Of a stretch of 64,000 nucleotides of DNA, positions 14,996 through 21,731 are shown piece by piece; positions within the stretch are counted from its first letter, which is position 1; every line of letters starts with the position of its first letter. Position numbers and translations under genes: made by a program. The notes beneath the pieces were generated by a model. It searched no databases. It saw only the letters and a list, made by a program, of their open reading frames with translations, and had not been told where the DNA came from. Source of the stretch: DASRDB01 sp035652815 (GTDB taxonomy: Bacteria > Chloroflexota > Ktedonobacteria > Ktedonobacterales > Ktedonobacteraceae); NCBI GenBank assembly GCA_035652815.1, contig DASRDB010000017.1, forward strand, positions 1-64,000, read 5' to 3'.

Positions 14996-15802
14996 ATGTA
15001 CGATGATTTTACCTCGGAACAACTAAACCAGTACTGGATACAGACATGTATCGGCAACGGTACGCTGCAACTTCAGGATTCCGCGCTGCGCATGCAGTTT
15101 GCCTCTGCCCAGCAGGGTCAATATACGGATGCGCAGATCGATGATTATGGCGGGCGAAATCGAAAAGACTTCCCCTGGCGTCCACCACTGCGAATGGAAG
15201 TTCGCGCCCGTTCCTCACATCCCGTCGCTACGCTAGCCAGCTCGGCTGAAGAGGGCAATTACTTGCGCGGCACTGCAGGCTTCGGTTTCTGGAATTATCC
15301 CTTTTCACCACGCGGCGACATTCTTATGCTGCCGGAAGCCATCTGGTTTTTCTATGCCTCTCCTCCCTCAAATATGGCCCTTGTTCCTGGTATTCCTGGC
15401 TGGGGCTGGAAAGCGCAGTTCGTCCACAGTATGCGCCCCTGCGCGCTAGTATCTGCTTTGCCATTAGCTGTAACAACTGCTTACGGGCTTGTAACCGGAG
15501 AAACGCGCCCCGCCAGCCGCTGGATGCAGCGTGTGACGGGAGCGCGTGAAGCAATTCTGGATGTTGACATGACGGACTGGCATACCTATATGATCGACTG
15601 GCAAAAGCGCAAAGCCGATTTTTGGGTAGACGGGCAACTGGCGCTGCGCGTATTCCAGCCGCCCATCCGTCCGCTCGGCTTTGTTGCCTGGCTCGATAAC
15701 CAGTTCGCCATTGTCACACCTCGCGGTAGATTTCGCTTCGGCACTGTCAACAGTGGCCCACAATGGTTCGAAATCGACAGCATACTTATTTCGCAGCAAT
15801 AA
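14996..15802 (+). CDS. Concanavalin A/GH16-like beta-sandwich protein
   Basis: The 268-residue protein has no signal peptide. Features typical of the GH16/LamG-like jelly roll are visible: GFGFWNYPF, AIWFFYASPPS, and the ending DMTDWHTYMIDWQKRKADFWVDGQLA. The last segment is the classic strand with W-x-W-x(n)-V-D-G. The GH16 catalytic ExDxxE is not seen, so hydrolase activity is doubtful and carbohydrate binding is possible. It is co-transcribed with the HTH-GAF gene. No strong ribosome site precedes the start. Confidence 0.6.
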   Translation: MYDDFTSEQLNQYWIQTCIGNGTLQLQDSALRMQFASAQQGQYTDAQIDDYGGRNRKDFPWRPPLRMEVRARSSHPVATLASSAEEGNYLRGTAGFGFWNYPFSPRGDILMLPEAIWFFYASPPSNMALVPGIPGWGWKAQFVHSMRPCALVSALPLAVTTAYGLVTGETRPASRWMQRVTGAREAILDVDMTDWHTYMIDWQKRKADFWVDGQLALRVFQPPIRPLGFVAWLDNQFAIVTPRGRFRFGTVNSGPQWFEIDSILISQQ

Positions 15803-15816
15803 AAGCACGCAACGGG

Positions 15817-16419
15817 TTATTTATCCGCTAAAGGCAAAATCTCATCGATGATGCCATACTCCAGAGCCTCCGTTGCGCTCATATAGAAATCGCGCTCGGT
15901 GTCACGCTTGATGCGCTCCAAAGGCTGGCCGGTATGTTGATGAATGATATCGTTCAACACATCGCGTGTATTGAGAATTTCACGCGCATGGATATCGATA
16001 TCGGTCGCCTGCCCGCCCAGGCCGCCTTGAATCAGGGGCTGATGAATGTGGATGCGCGCATGAGGCAAAGTACGCCGCCGTCCGCGATCACCCGCCATCA
16101 GCAGAATGGTGCCGAAGCTGGCCGCGTAGCCAACGCAGGTGGTGCCAATCGGACAGGGAAGGTGCCGCATCGTGTCGTAGATCGCCAGTCCCGCCTGAAC
16201 TGAGCCGCCAGGAGAACTGATGTACAGGTTGATCTCGCGCTCAGAACTCTCCGAGGCAAGGAAGAGTAGTTGCGCAACGATCAGGTTCGCCATCGTCTCC
16301 TCGACGGGGCCATTCACCATAATGATTCGTTCCCGCAAGAGGCGCGAATAAATGTCATAGGCGCGCTCGCCACGCCCGGTCGTTTCTATCACCGTCGGAA
16401 CCAGGATACTGGATGCCAT
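15817..16419 (-). CDS. clpP: ATP-dependent Clp protease proteolytic subunit
   Basis: The 200-residue protein is a complete ClpP. SSPGGSVQAGLAIYDTM and GYAASFG carry the nucleophile Ser101, HQPL carries His126, and KRDTERDFYMSA carries Asp173. It assembles as a double heptamer and degrades proteins fed by Clp ATPases in the cytosol. The ATG at 16419 has AAAGGAAA seven bases upstream; the longer frame to 16491 covers the stem-loop and is rejected. No Clp ATPase gene is adjacent, so this may be one of several paralogues. Confidence 0.92.
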   Translation of the reverse strand: MASSILVPTVIETTGRGERAYDIYSRLLRERIIMVNGPVEETMANLIVAQLLFLASESSEREINLYISSPGGSVQAGLAIYDTMRHLPCPIGTTCVGYAASFGTILLMAGDRGRRRTLPHARIHIHQPLIQGGLGGQATDIDIHAREILNTRDVLNDIIHQHTGQPLERIKRDTERDFYMSATEALEYGIIDEILPLADK

Positions 16420-16459
16420 AATAATGTTTCCTTTCTTCATCACGTTGAACAATGTCAGG

Positions 16460-16501
16460 GCTTGCCGGTACGATACGGATATCCGAGTCAAACCGGCAAG
16501 C
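16460..16501. terminator. Stem-loop between the DUF4177 gene and clpP
   Basis: GCTTGCCGGT (16460-16469) pairs perfectly with ACCGGCAAGC (16492-16501), and the loop holds a small CGGATATCCG palindrome. It lies just after the stop of the upstream minus-strand gene. No T-run follows, so it could be a partial terminator, an RNA-processing site, or a control element for clpP. Confidence 0.5.
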
Positions 16502-16503
16502 GG

Positions 16504-16779
16504 TTATTCACTTTTTTGCCGCACAAAGTAGTAATACACAAATCGTCCCTCGTCGGCATGCAACACGCCTACCAGCAACCACCCCTTATTGCCAAGTTCG
16601 TTGAGTTCCGCATCCTCCAATGGAGCCGCCTCGCGCGTGTCCACCCTCAAGGTATGGTATTCCCAACGCAACGGTAAGGCAGGCGTGTTATCATACACAA
16701 TTGGCACAAAAGGAGAGGACTGAACATCATTTTGTCCAGATGTCATTCTCCACCGATGAAAGCCTAAAGAAATGGTCAT
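16504..16779 (-). CDS. DUF4177-like small protein
   Basis: The 91-residue protein starts MTISLGFHRWRMTSG. From WEYHTLRV (about residue 39) to FVYYYFVRQK it follows the DUF4177 pattern: a strand with WEY, an acidic helix with LNELGNKGWLLVGV, and a final aromatic strand. DUF4177 proteins are small and cytosolic, with no firm function. GAAAGGAAAC lies before the ATG, the same leader as in clpP. It sits upstream of clpP in the same direction, with the stem-loop at 16460 between them. Confidence 0.65.
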   Translation of the reverse strand: MTISLGFHRWRMTSGQNDVQSSPFVPIVYDNTPALPLRWEYHTLRVDTREAAPLEDAELNELGNKGWLLVGVLHADEGRFVYYYFVRQKSE

Positions 16780-16896
16780 AAAACAGGTTTCCTTTCTGTA
16801 TATGAGGAACCAACGCTACAAGTTAAGCAACTTCAGAAGTTTCGCTTCCCGTGTCTTGAATATACCATGCTGAAAGTATAGAATAATAGAGAAAAG

Positions 16897-16941
16897 ATAT
16901 GCTTTAAGCATATTCCAGAGCGAAGATATGCCGAGAGCATA
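16897..16941. promoter_or_regulatory. Two palindromic operators upstream of the XRE gene
   Basis: ATATGCTTTAAGCATAT (16897-16913) is a perfect 17-bp palindrome. ATATGCCGAGAGCATA (16926-16941) repeats the same ATATGC/GCATA half-sites with a changed centre. The site centres are close to 28-29 bp apart. A promoter candidate, TTGAAT, 17 bp, TAGAAT, lies just upstream (about 16857-16885), so a bound protein would block transcription of the gene at 16957. Confidence 0.7.
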
Positions 16942-16956
16942 GGAAAGGACGGTTGT

Positions 16957-17352
16957 ATGGACTTACAGGAGATTCTGGGACGAGTGATCCGGCGCGAACG
17001 GCAGGATCGACAAATGACCATCAAAGAACTGGGCGAAAAGGCTGGCCTCTCCGAAATCTACGTCGGAGAGATCGAACGAGGGCAGAAATATCCTTCATCA
17101 AAGGTGTTGGAAAGCATCGCCCAGGCCCTCGAACTGGATGTTGCCGACCTGCTCGAATTGATCGCAGAAGAAATACGCAGCGAACGCATGCCACAGTCCG
17201 TCAATGCAATCGGCTTCGTCTTGCCTGCCACACCCGGACAGCCACACCGCATCACTGTCAAGAAAATCGTCAATATGCTGCCCGAAGGTGAAATAGAAAG
17301 CCTGGCCCAATTCAGTGAGTTCCTACTCTCAAAACACCTGGGGCCACATTAA
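16957..17352 (+). CDS. XRE-family regulator, probably autoregulated
   Basis: The 131-residue protein has a clear HTH (about residues 8-65): RRERQDRQMTIKELGEKAGLSEIYVGEIERGQKYPS. A C-terminal helical domain (about 95-131) probably dimerises. The two palindromes at 16897-16941 lie directly upstream, as expected for self-repression. AGGAAAGGACGGTTGT precedes the ATG. The HTH sequence resembles ClgR/PopR-type regulators of Clp proteases, and clpP lies close by in the opposite direction, so a link to proteolysis is possible but is inference only. Confidence 0.8.
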   Translation: MDLQEILGRVIRRERQDRQMTIKELGEKAGLSEIYVGEIERGQKYPSSKVLESIAQALELDVADLLELIAEEIRSERMPQSVNAIGFVLPATPGQPHRITVKKIVNMLPEGEIESLAQFSEFLLSKHLGPH

Positions 17353-17364
17353 CTTCACGCTTTG

Positions 17365-17408
17365 AACAAATGGAAGAGAGGGTTTCTGCTGCTCTCTTCC
17401 ATTTGTTT
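17365..17408. terminator. Bidirectional rho-independent terminator
   Basis: AACAAATGGAAGAGAG (17365-17380) pairs perfectly over 16 bp with CTCTCTTCCATTTGTT (17392-17407), loop 11 nt. It sits between the convergent genes ending at 17352 and 17413 and would stop both. Confidence 0.85.
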
Positions 17409-17412
17409 CTCC

Positions 17413-18795
17413 TCAGTCATCGAGGGTATGCGAAGCCCACTGGTTTCCAGGCCCTTGATAGCTCGGTCCCTCGCCCCAGACTGCTTGCGTCTGACCGCTG
17501 CTATCTACCACCATTGAAAAGTAATCGCCATAGGGCAGCGCAAATCCCTTTGGCGTCAGATAGGGATAGCCAGGCACATAGGTAGAGATTTGTGTCACCG
17601 CGCTGAAATGCGCGCCTCTATCCGCGCTTTGCCGGTAAAAGACATTCCAGGCTCCGGTCCGCGTATCCATCCAACCAATGCGCACATCTCCCGACTGACT
17701 TCCGACGGCAATCGCGGGAAAACAATGTTCCACCCCGAAAGGCGCGTTCGAGATATCGACAGGAAGCGAGTAGGACTGACCATGATTGGTTGAGCGCGCA
17801 AAGTAGATACGCTCAGGCGTGTTGTTGATCCCATCCACATTTGTATTCCAGAGAACATAGATAGTATCGTCGCTGCCAATACGCAGAGCCATCTGCGAAC
17901 TGAGATAATCGAAGCCACAGGGATTACAGGCGGGTGCTGCACCCACGCTCACTCCAATAATTGTGCGCGTCCAGGTCTGCCCTCCATCGCTTGACCTGGA
18001 GACCCAGAGCGTCACTGGCCCCTGTCCAGCCTTGCGATGCGCCTGATCGTAACTATCCCAGCTAATAAAAAAGTTCCCCTGCGAATCAATAGCCGCGCCA
18101 GCCGAAAGCGAGAGGCTAAACTGCTTGCTGGTTGGGAACACTTCGCGCGTACTCCAGGTATTCCCTCCATCTGTGCTGATCGAGGCCCAGGTATTAAAAT
18201 TATCGTCGTAGGCAACCAGCACCGTTTTTCCGCGCACCGCCAGTTCGTCCTTATCCAGCCCCGGTGGCCGGTTCGTCACAATCTGGATAGAACTCCAGGT
18301 TTGCCCAAAATCGGTCGATTTCACAACGGCGATGAGCGAATTTGTGTATTGCAAGAAAGATGCCCAGACGGTGCGGCCATCGATGGGATCGACCATGATC
18401 TGCGGATCATACTGCCCTCCCTTTACCGGTCCCGGCGCAATAGGGCGTGGAGCAGACCAGGTATTCCCTCCATCATCTGAGCGCTGAAAGAGCAAATGGA
18501 GATCGCAGCCCGCGCATGTTTGACCGCCGCTCACGTCATAATGTTTATACAGCGCGTAAATATGCCCATAGCGATCAGCAGCCACAGATGGCTCCCAATC
18601 ATCACCCGATGGAAAGCCAAGCCGGACCTGCTTGCTGAAATGTGGAGCATTCCCCAAAGAAGGAACAGCACCTTTCGCATATGTCGCAGTACCGTTTAAG
18701 CTGGCAAACAGCAGGACGATTAACAACAAACCAGGAATGACCGGGAGAAGAAAAGCGCGATGCAAAAGTTGAGGCCGGAGAGATCGAACATGCAT
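17413..18795 (-). CDS. Secreted Asp-box (BNR/sialidase-like) propeller protein
   Basis: The 460-residue protein has a signal peptide (basic MHVRSLRPQLLHR, hydrophobic stretch to about residue 40). The rest is a six-bladed propeller of the sialidase type, with Asp boxes SDDGGNTW, STDFGQTW, STDGGNTW and SSDGGQTW and weaker copies STNHGQSYS and SADRGAHF. The Arg triad and Tyr/Glu of real sialidases cannot be confirmed, so glycosidase activity is uncertain and a binding or scaffold role is possible. It lies outside the cell or on its surface. It is transcribed alone and ends at the shared terminator. Confidence 0.8.
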   Translation of the reverse strand: MHVRSLRPQLLHRAFLLPVIPGLLLIVLLFASLNGTATYAKGAVPSLGNAPHFSKQVRLGFPSGDDWEPSVAADRYGHIYALYKHYDVSGGQTCAGCDLHLLFQRSDDGGNTWSAPRPIAPGPVKGGQYDPQIMVDPIDGRTVWASFLQYTNSLIAVVKSTDFGQTWSSIQIVTNRPPGLDKDELAVRGKTVLVAYDDNFNTWASISTDGGNTWSTREVFPTSKQFSLSLSAGAAIDSQGNFFISWDSYDQAHRKAGQGPVTLWVSRSSDGGQTWTRTIIGVSVGAAPACNPCGFDYLSSQMALRIGSDDTIYVLWNTNVDGINNTPERIYFARSTNHGQSYSLPVDISNAPFGVEHCFPAIAVGSQSGDVRIGWMDTRTGAWNVFYRQSADRGAHFSAVTQISTYVPGYPYLTPKGFALPYGDYFSMVVDSSGQTQAVWGEGPSYQGPGNQWASHTLDD

Positions 18796-18937
18796 AGATC
18801 AAGCCTCCCGAGCAAAAATAAGCAAACTTTCCTTACATGTGGCCCCAGAGGGAAAGTGATATGTGCTTATGTCAACAATACACTCTATAAAGAGACGTGT
18901 CAACTGGCCGAAATCCTGATACAACCTGGCCTTTACA

Positions 18938-19024
18938 TGTCATCCTGAGTGCAGCGAAGCATCTCCAGTCTGGGCACAAGATGCTACTGGGTGACGCAGA
19001 TCCTTCGCGGCGCTCAGGATGACA
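18938..19024. repeat. Dispersed imperfect inverted repeat, copy 2
   Basis: TGTCATCCTGAGTGCAGCGAAG opens and CGCGGCGCTCAGGATGACA closes it. It lies between the Asp-box gene and the GlsB-like gene, in a 350-bp gap whose only other feature is the terminator at 19063. Confidence 0.8.
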
Positions 19025-19056
19025 GACGAGAGGGCCTTTTACATAGTATACTGGCA

Positions 19057-19098
19057 TAAAAAAAGCCTCATGGCACATCAGAACATGCCATGAGGCTT
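19057..19098 (-). terminator. Rho-independent terminator of the GlsB-like gene
   Basis: On the minus strand AAGCCTCATGGCA (19098-19086) pairs perfectly with TGCCATGAGGCTT (19075-19063), followed by a run of T that continues to about 19058. It lies about 48 bp after the stop at 19146. Confidence 0.85.
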
Positions 19099-19145
19099 GC
19101 ATTCATCTGTTTGTTTTTTTGAGCAGACCCATTCACGACCGGCTT

Positions 19146-19490
19146 TTAATAGAACCACCTGCGGCGGCGCGGACGACGGACATAGCCACCACGCCGGTAG
19201 TAGTGGCGCGAATAGTAACCGTAAGCATGCCGATACGCTAATGCGCTCCATATTGCTACCACGATGGCCGCGACAATAATCGACGTCAGAAGAGGCACGC
19301 CGTTGATCGTCGGCTCGTGCGCAATATGAATGCCCAATACGCCAACCACCAGAAAAATGGCGATAAACCCGATGATGATCGCACCTACCAGCCCAAATGG
19401 TGTGCGCCGCCGCGCCAATACCTCGCCCAGCACGCCTACAATAGCCGCGATAATTAACCAGATAATCAACGTCCCAAGTGTGATAACCAT
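19146..19490 (-). CDS. GlsB/YeaQ/YmgE-family small membrane protein
   Basis: The 114-residue protein has about three membrane helices (about residues 5-24, 32-53 and 67-87). IIGFIAIFLVVG and GLVGAIIIGF match the transglycosylase-associated GlsB/YeaQ group, which is stress-induced in many bacteria. The very basic Arg/Tyr-rich tail (RHYYRRGGYVRRPRRRRWFY) is unusual and would lie in the cytosol near lipid or nucleic acid. GGAGGAGCATACAATCT precedes the ATG. It is alone in its unit and has its own terminator. Confidence 0.75.
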   Translation of the reverse strand: MVITLGTLIIWLIIAAIVGVLGEVLARRRTPFGLVGAIIIGFIAIFLVVGVLGIHIAHEPTINGVPLLTSIIVAAIVVAIWSALAYRHAYGYYSRHYYRRGGYVRRPRRRRWFY

Positions 19491-19603
19491 AGATTGTATG
19501 CTCCTCCTTCTGGTAACGCTCTCGTTACCATAAACTCATTCTTGTATAGAACACGTAATGCTAAGCTTATTTGAATACAGGCAACAGGGAGAAAACGGTA
19601 GAA

Positions 19604-19643
19604 AAAAAGGACTACCATCACTTTTGATGAGGTAGCCCTTTTT
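19604..19643 (-). terminator. Rho-independent terminator of the SRPBCC gene
   Basis: AAAAAGG-A-CTACC (19604-19616) pairs with GGTAG-C-CCTTTTT (19631-19643) with one mismatch. On the minus strand the hairpin is followed by a T-run. It lies 16 bp after the stop at 19659. Confidence 0.75.
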
Positions 19644-19658
19644 CCATGAAGAACAGGG

Positions 19659-20279
19659 TTAAGTTTTGTTCTTAGAAAGTAAACGAGTTGCCGAGTAAAG
19701 TACACTTCCTACAACCAGAAAAGCGGCTCCAAGCCCAAGCACCAACGGCAATGAAGCCTTCAGGGTAGGCTGTGGTGGAGCGGGAACAAGAGCCGCTTCC
19801 TCTGCTGTCCTGGCGTGCCTGCGAGCCAGTTCAAGTTTCAAGCTCTCCTCGCCTTTCCTCATGGCCCATTGGTGGTTGGCGGAAAAAAGTGGCTTCATAA
19901 TAAAGGAAAAGTAGCGCAGGAGCGGCTTTTCGGCTGCAATCTTCCAGTCATAGGTAATATTCACCCAGGCTCCATCCTGCTCAAATGTCCAGATACCGCG
20001 CCCCTCAAAATCACCCCAGGCAACCAGGGTAAATCCAGTATTTCGCACCTCCGTCACGCGAAAACTCCAACGAAGTGTATAGGGCAACCAGCCTTTTGTA
20101 TAGAGGCTGACCACGCGCCCCAGCCCGCGCTCATCACCCGGTTCAAGAATCTGCACATCCAGGTAGACCGAAGGCCACCAGCGTACCAGATCAGCCGCGT
20201 TCCCTATCACCTCCTCCACCTCTTTCACCGTTCCCTGAACACGCCAGTGCGTAATAAAATGATAATTGTTCGTTGCCAA
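19659..20279 (-). CDS. SRPBCC (polyketide cyclase-like) protein with C-terminal membrane anchor
   Basis: Residues 1-150 follow the START/SRPBCC fold: MATNNYHFITHWRVQGTVKEVEEVIGNAADLVRWWP at the start and GAWVNITYDWKIAAEKPLLRYFSFIMKPLFSANHQWAM at the long C-terminal helix. The cavity binds hydrophobic ligands in this family. A Pro/Ala linker leads to a membrane helix (about residues 177-198). A membrane-tethered lipid or isoprenoid binder is likely. The terminator at 19604 follows. Confidence 0.75.
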   Translation of the reverse strand: MATNNYHFITHWRVQGTVKEVEEVIGNAADLVRWWPSVYLDVQILEPGDERGLGRVVSLYTKGWLPYTLRWSFRVTEVRNTGFTLVAWGDFEGRGIWTFEQDGAWVNITYDWKIAAEKPLLRYFSFIMKPLFSANHQWAMRKGEESLKLELARRHARTAEEAALVPAPPQPTLKASLPLVLGLGAAFLVVGSVLYSATRLLSKNKT

Positions 20280-20394
20280 AGGCTCACCTCTTCTCGCTGT
20301 TTTTCTGTAAATAGCAATACATATCGATCAGTACAGCAATAGTACGAGGCAATCTTTCATCTAGATTACAGTTTCCCATCCCGATCTGGCATGT

Positions 20395-20769
20395 CTAAAC
20401 AAAGATATGCCCTTGCTGCTCAAGTGTTCGTTGCGCAGCCACACGATCTTTTTCTTTCAACAGCAGATAGTCCGTATCATAGGTCGAAATCGCAAAAATG
20501 GGTATACCTTCCTGCGTGAGTGGAGCCGTCAAAGAAGCAAGAATACCTGTCAGGCCAAAATCGAGTGGGCCATGCACCTGAAGCGCAATCCAACCCCGTT
20601 CGGCCCGAACATCTTCCGGGACGGTTGCATCCCTGCAAACTATACTTAACTCATCATGAGTATAGGTAATCGAGACAAATCCTCTCTGGTTCAAAGCCCA
20701 GCCAGGAATTTCCCAATCAGGGGAAAGGCGACATACAGCAAATACGCCCGGTAAAAACGATAGCTTCAT
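20395..20769 (-). CDS. ACT-domain protein
   Basis: This 124-residue protein has two ACT-like halves. The second, IALQVHGPLDFGLTGILASLTAPLTQEGIPIFAISTYDTDYLLLKEKD, is the ACT fold with the Gly at the ligand interface. ACT domains bind amino acids and control enzymes. A stand-alone protein of this length matches the group with ACT_7-type domains. GAGGAGGAACATTT precedes the ATG. It is divergent from the SRPBCC gene at 20884; the strong promoter at 20793 serves that gene. Confidence 0.75.
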   Translation of the reverse strand: MKLSFLPGVFAVCRLSPDWEIPGWALNQRGFVSITYTHDELSIVCRDATVPEDVRAERGWIALQVHGPLDFGLTGILASLTAPLTQEGIPIFAISTYDTDYLLLKEKDRVAAQRTLEQQGHIFV

Positions 20770-20792
20770 AAATGTTCCTCCTCATCAATAGC

Positions 20793-20821
20793 TTGACATA
20801 GAACATATTTTCTAGTATAGT
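20793..20821 (+). promoter_or_regulatory. Strong promoter of the 20884 gene
   Basis: TTGACA (20793-20798) and TATAGT (20816-20821) are exactly 17 bp apart, a near-consensus sigma-A-type promoter about 55 bp before the ATG. Confidence 0.8.
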
Positions 20822-20883
20822 AGTGCCGTGGATGGCAACCACTATGCCTTTCTCGTTGGTTCTGATCGAAAAGAAGCGTATAT

Positions 20884-21435
20884 ATGCAAAAAATTATCAC
20901 TCTCTCAGCCCGACTGCACTGCAATCAAACGCGCGCCTTCGAAATGTTCACCTCCAACCCCGCGCTTGAATCCTGGCTGGCGACTTACGCGGACGTAGAA
21001 CCACGTGTAGGTGGCAAATATGAATTATACTGGAAAACAGAATCAGTGATCTTGTCCGAATGGTCCACCTCAACTTCATACTCCGAGTTAGCAGTTCCCG
21101 ATATAAATAACGTCCATCAATCCAACAAGTCCGTTGTCTCACAAGAAAATTACACTACACGCGGTTGCCGTGTAACCGGTATAGAACCAGGAAAATACAT
21201 TTCGTTTGAATGGAAAGGCCCATCCAGATTTCAACAAATTATGAATGTTGCTGACCCTTTAACACACATCATCGTCTGCTTCATCCCCTGTGACGAAGTA
21301 CTTACCCCCTGTACTGACATCTTCCTGTTTCACACTGGCTGGGGTAGTTCTCCTCAATGGGTAGAAGCCAGGAAATACTTTGTGCGTGCCTGGACTACCG
21401 CTCTCGAAGAACTCGAAACACTCATCAACGGATAA
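20884..21435 (+). CDS. AHSA1-like SRPBCC-domain protein
   Basis: The 183-residue protein starts MQKIITLSARLHCNQTRAFEMFTSNPALESWLATYADVEPRVGG, a typical activator-of-Hsp90-homologue-type START domain. ISFEWKGP and TDIFLFHTGWGSSPQWVEARKYFVRAWTTALEELE close the fold. A stretch at about residues 60-95 (SEWSTSTSYSELAVPDINNVHQSNKS) is longer than usual and polar, so it may be an inserted loop. Members bind small hydrophobic ligands; the ligand is unknown here. It has its own strong promoter and the dispersed repeat lies 130 bp downstream. Confidence 0.75.
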   Translation: MQKIITLSARLHCNQTRAFEMFTSNPALESWLATYADVEPRVGGKYELYWKTESVILSEWSTSTSYSELAVPDINNVHQSNKSVVSQENYTTRGCRVTGIEPGKYISFEWKGPSRFQQIMNVADPLTHIIVCFIPCDEVLTPCTDIFLFHTGWGSSPQWVEARKYFVRAWTTALEELETLING

Positions 21436-21564
21436 CGCCGCATCGACTTGACAACTTCCCGATCATGAGTCATTAATTCCTATGTGGGTCTATTCTTCTA
21501 CTTTTATCCATCTTCGTAGTGCATATTCATATCCACGATATACCATGAAAAAGCCCCGCTCGCC

Positions 21565-21650
21565 TGTCATCCTGAGCGCAGCGCAGGATCTGCGGCCTCC
21601 AGTGGCTCAACCTGCTAGGCGCGATATCCTTCGCTGCGCTCGGGATGACA
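21565..21650. repeat. Dispersed imperfect inverted repeat, copy 3
   Basis: TGTCATCCTGAGCGCAGCG opens and CGCTGCGCTCGGGATGACA closes it, about 86 bp in all. It lies between the SRPBCC gene and the methyltransferase at 21732. Confidence 0.8.
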
Positions 21651-21731
21651 TCTAGAGGCAGGCGTATCATTGTTCAGTTCCGCGCCAGTTTGTATATTCT
21701 TATGGCTATATGAAATACCAGAACGAAAGAA

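Noticed and set aside
17365..17408. GAGAGGG inside the hairpin as another copy of the ribosome-site motif
   Set aside because: It is part of a perfect terminator stem and no gene start follows.
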